A stretch of 12,982 nucleotides of DNA, taken from NCBI GenBank assembly GCA_934394435.1, contig CAKRRN010000048.1:1-12982 (forward strand), written 5' to 3'. Below the pieces are notes generated by a model. The model saw only the letters and a program-made list of their open reading frames with translations, was not told the origin of the DNA and searched no databases. This stretch comes from an uncultured Bacteroidaceae bacterium (GTDB lineage Bacteria > Bacteroidota > Bacteroidia > Bacteroidales > Bacteroidaceae). The position numbers were made by a program, and so were the translations under genes. This document shows, in pieces, positions 12,907-12,982 of this stretch; within the stretch, counting starts at the first letter, position 1, and every line of letters starts with the position of its first letter.

Positions 12907-12982
12907 ATGCGTGAATTTAAGGATATACGGGTCGCCGTAGCAGGTACAGGCTACGTGGGGCTGAGCATTGCGACCCTTCTGT
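12907..12982 (+). CDS. UDP-sugar (glucose or ManNAc) dehydrogenase, 5' end only
   Basis: The window ends 25 codons into this gene. The visible N terminus (MREFKDIRVAVAGTGYVGLS) carries the Rossmann NAD-binding GTGYVGLS found in the UDP-glucose/GDP-mannose dehydrogenase family, which oxidises nucleotide sugars to uronic acids. AGTGYVGLS followed by IATLL is typical of Ugd (UDP-glucose 6-dehydrogenase), but WecC-type UDP-ManNAc dehydrogenase cannot be excluded from so short a piece. It starts 27 bp after the antiterminator gene and probably is the first biosynthetic gene of the polysaccharide operon. Confidence 0.8.
   Translation, partial: MREFKDIRVAVAGTGYVGLSIATLL

Noticed and set aside
1..12982. 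tRNA, rRNA, CRISPR arrays or a complete insertion sequence
   Set aside because: No cloverleaf-like tract, regularly spaced repeat series or transposase gene was seen on either strand.

Overview
The window looks like a chromosomal segment from a member of the Bacteroidales, most like Prevotella or Bacteroides. Three things point there. The intergenic regions repeatedly show the Bacteroidetes -7 promoter element TAnnTTTG, in places with a TTTG/TTG -33 element. The gene neighbourhoods are typical of the order: an rseC-rnfBCDGEA block followed by galE, and serine palmitoyltransferase next to a lipid kinase. The window ends with a UpxY-type antiterminator opening a polysaccharide locus. Species cannot be fixed from the sequence alone.

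Left part (about 1-4680), lipid and isoprenoid metabolism. A serine palmitoyltransferase-like enzyme (minus strand, first step of sphingolipid synthesis) is divergent from a diacylglycerol/sphingosine-kinase-family lipid kinase (plus strand), and each has its own promoter and terminator. Two minus-strand genes follow: a secreted, arginine/glycine/serine-rich protein of unknown function with a short internal tandem repeat, and ispE of the non-mevalonate isoprenoid pathway. Between ispE and the divergent rseC lies a two-promoter intergenic region with an exact 16-bp direct repeat at 22-bp spacing.

Middle part (4895-11567), the Rnf operon. rseC, rnfB, rnfC, rnfD, rnfG, rnfE and rnfA encode a complete ion-translocating ferredoxin:NAD+ oxidoreductase, a membrane complex with iron-sulfur clusters and covalently bound flavins. 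Coupling is tight: ATGA overlaps at B/C and D/G and a 4-bp gap at E/A. galE (UDP-glucose 4-epimerase) starts 22 bp after rnfA with no visible promoter, so it probably shares the transcript, which would end at the strong terminator near 11651-11687.

Right part (11568-12982), the start of a polysaccharide locus. After the galE terminator comes a compact element of about 197 bp with 17-bp perfect terminal inverted repeats and flanking TTAAT repeats (MITE-like, or possibly invertible). Next is a good Bacteroidetes promoter and a leader of about 170 nt. The leader holds a terminator-like hairpin with a T run, a possible 21-codon ORF and another hairpin. It is followed by a UpxY-like NusG paralogue and the beginning of a UDP-glucose/UDP-ManNAc dehydrogenase gene cut by the window edge. 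UpxY proteins are known to let polymerase read through their own operon's leader, so promoter, leader hairpin and upxY can be read as one control module. No tRNA, rRNA or CRISPR array was seen.
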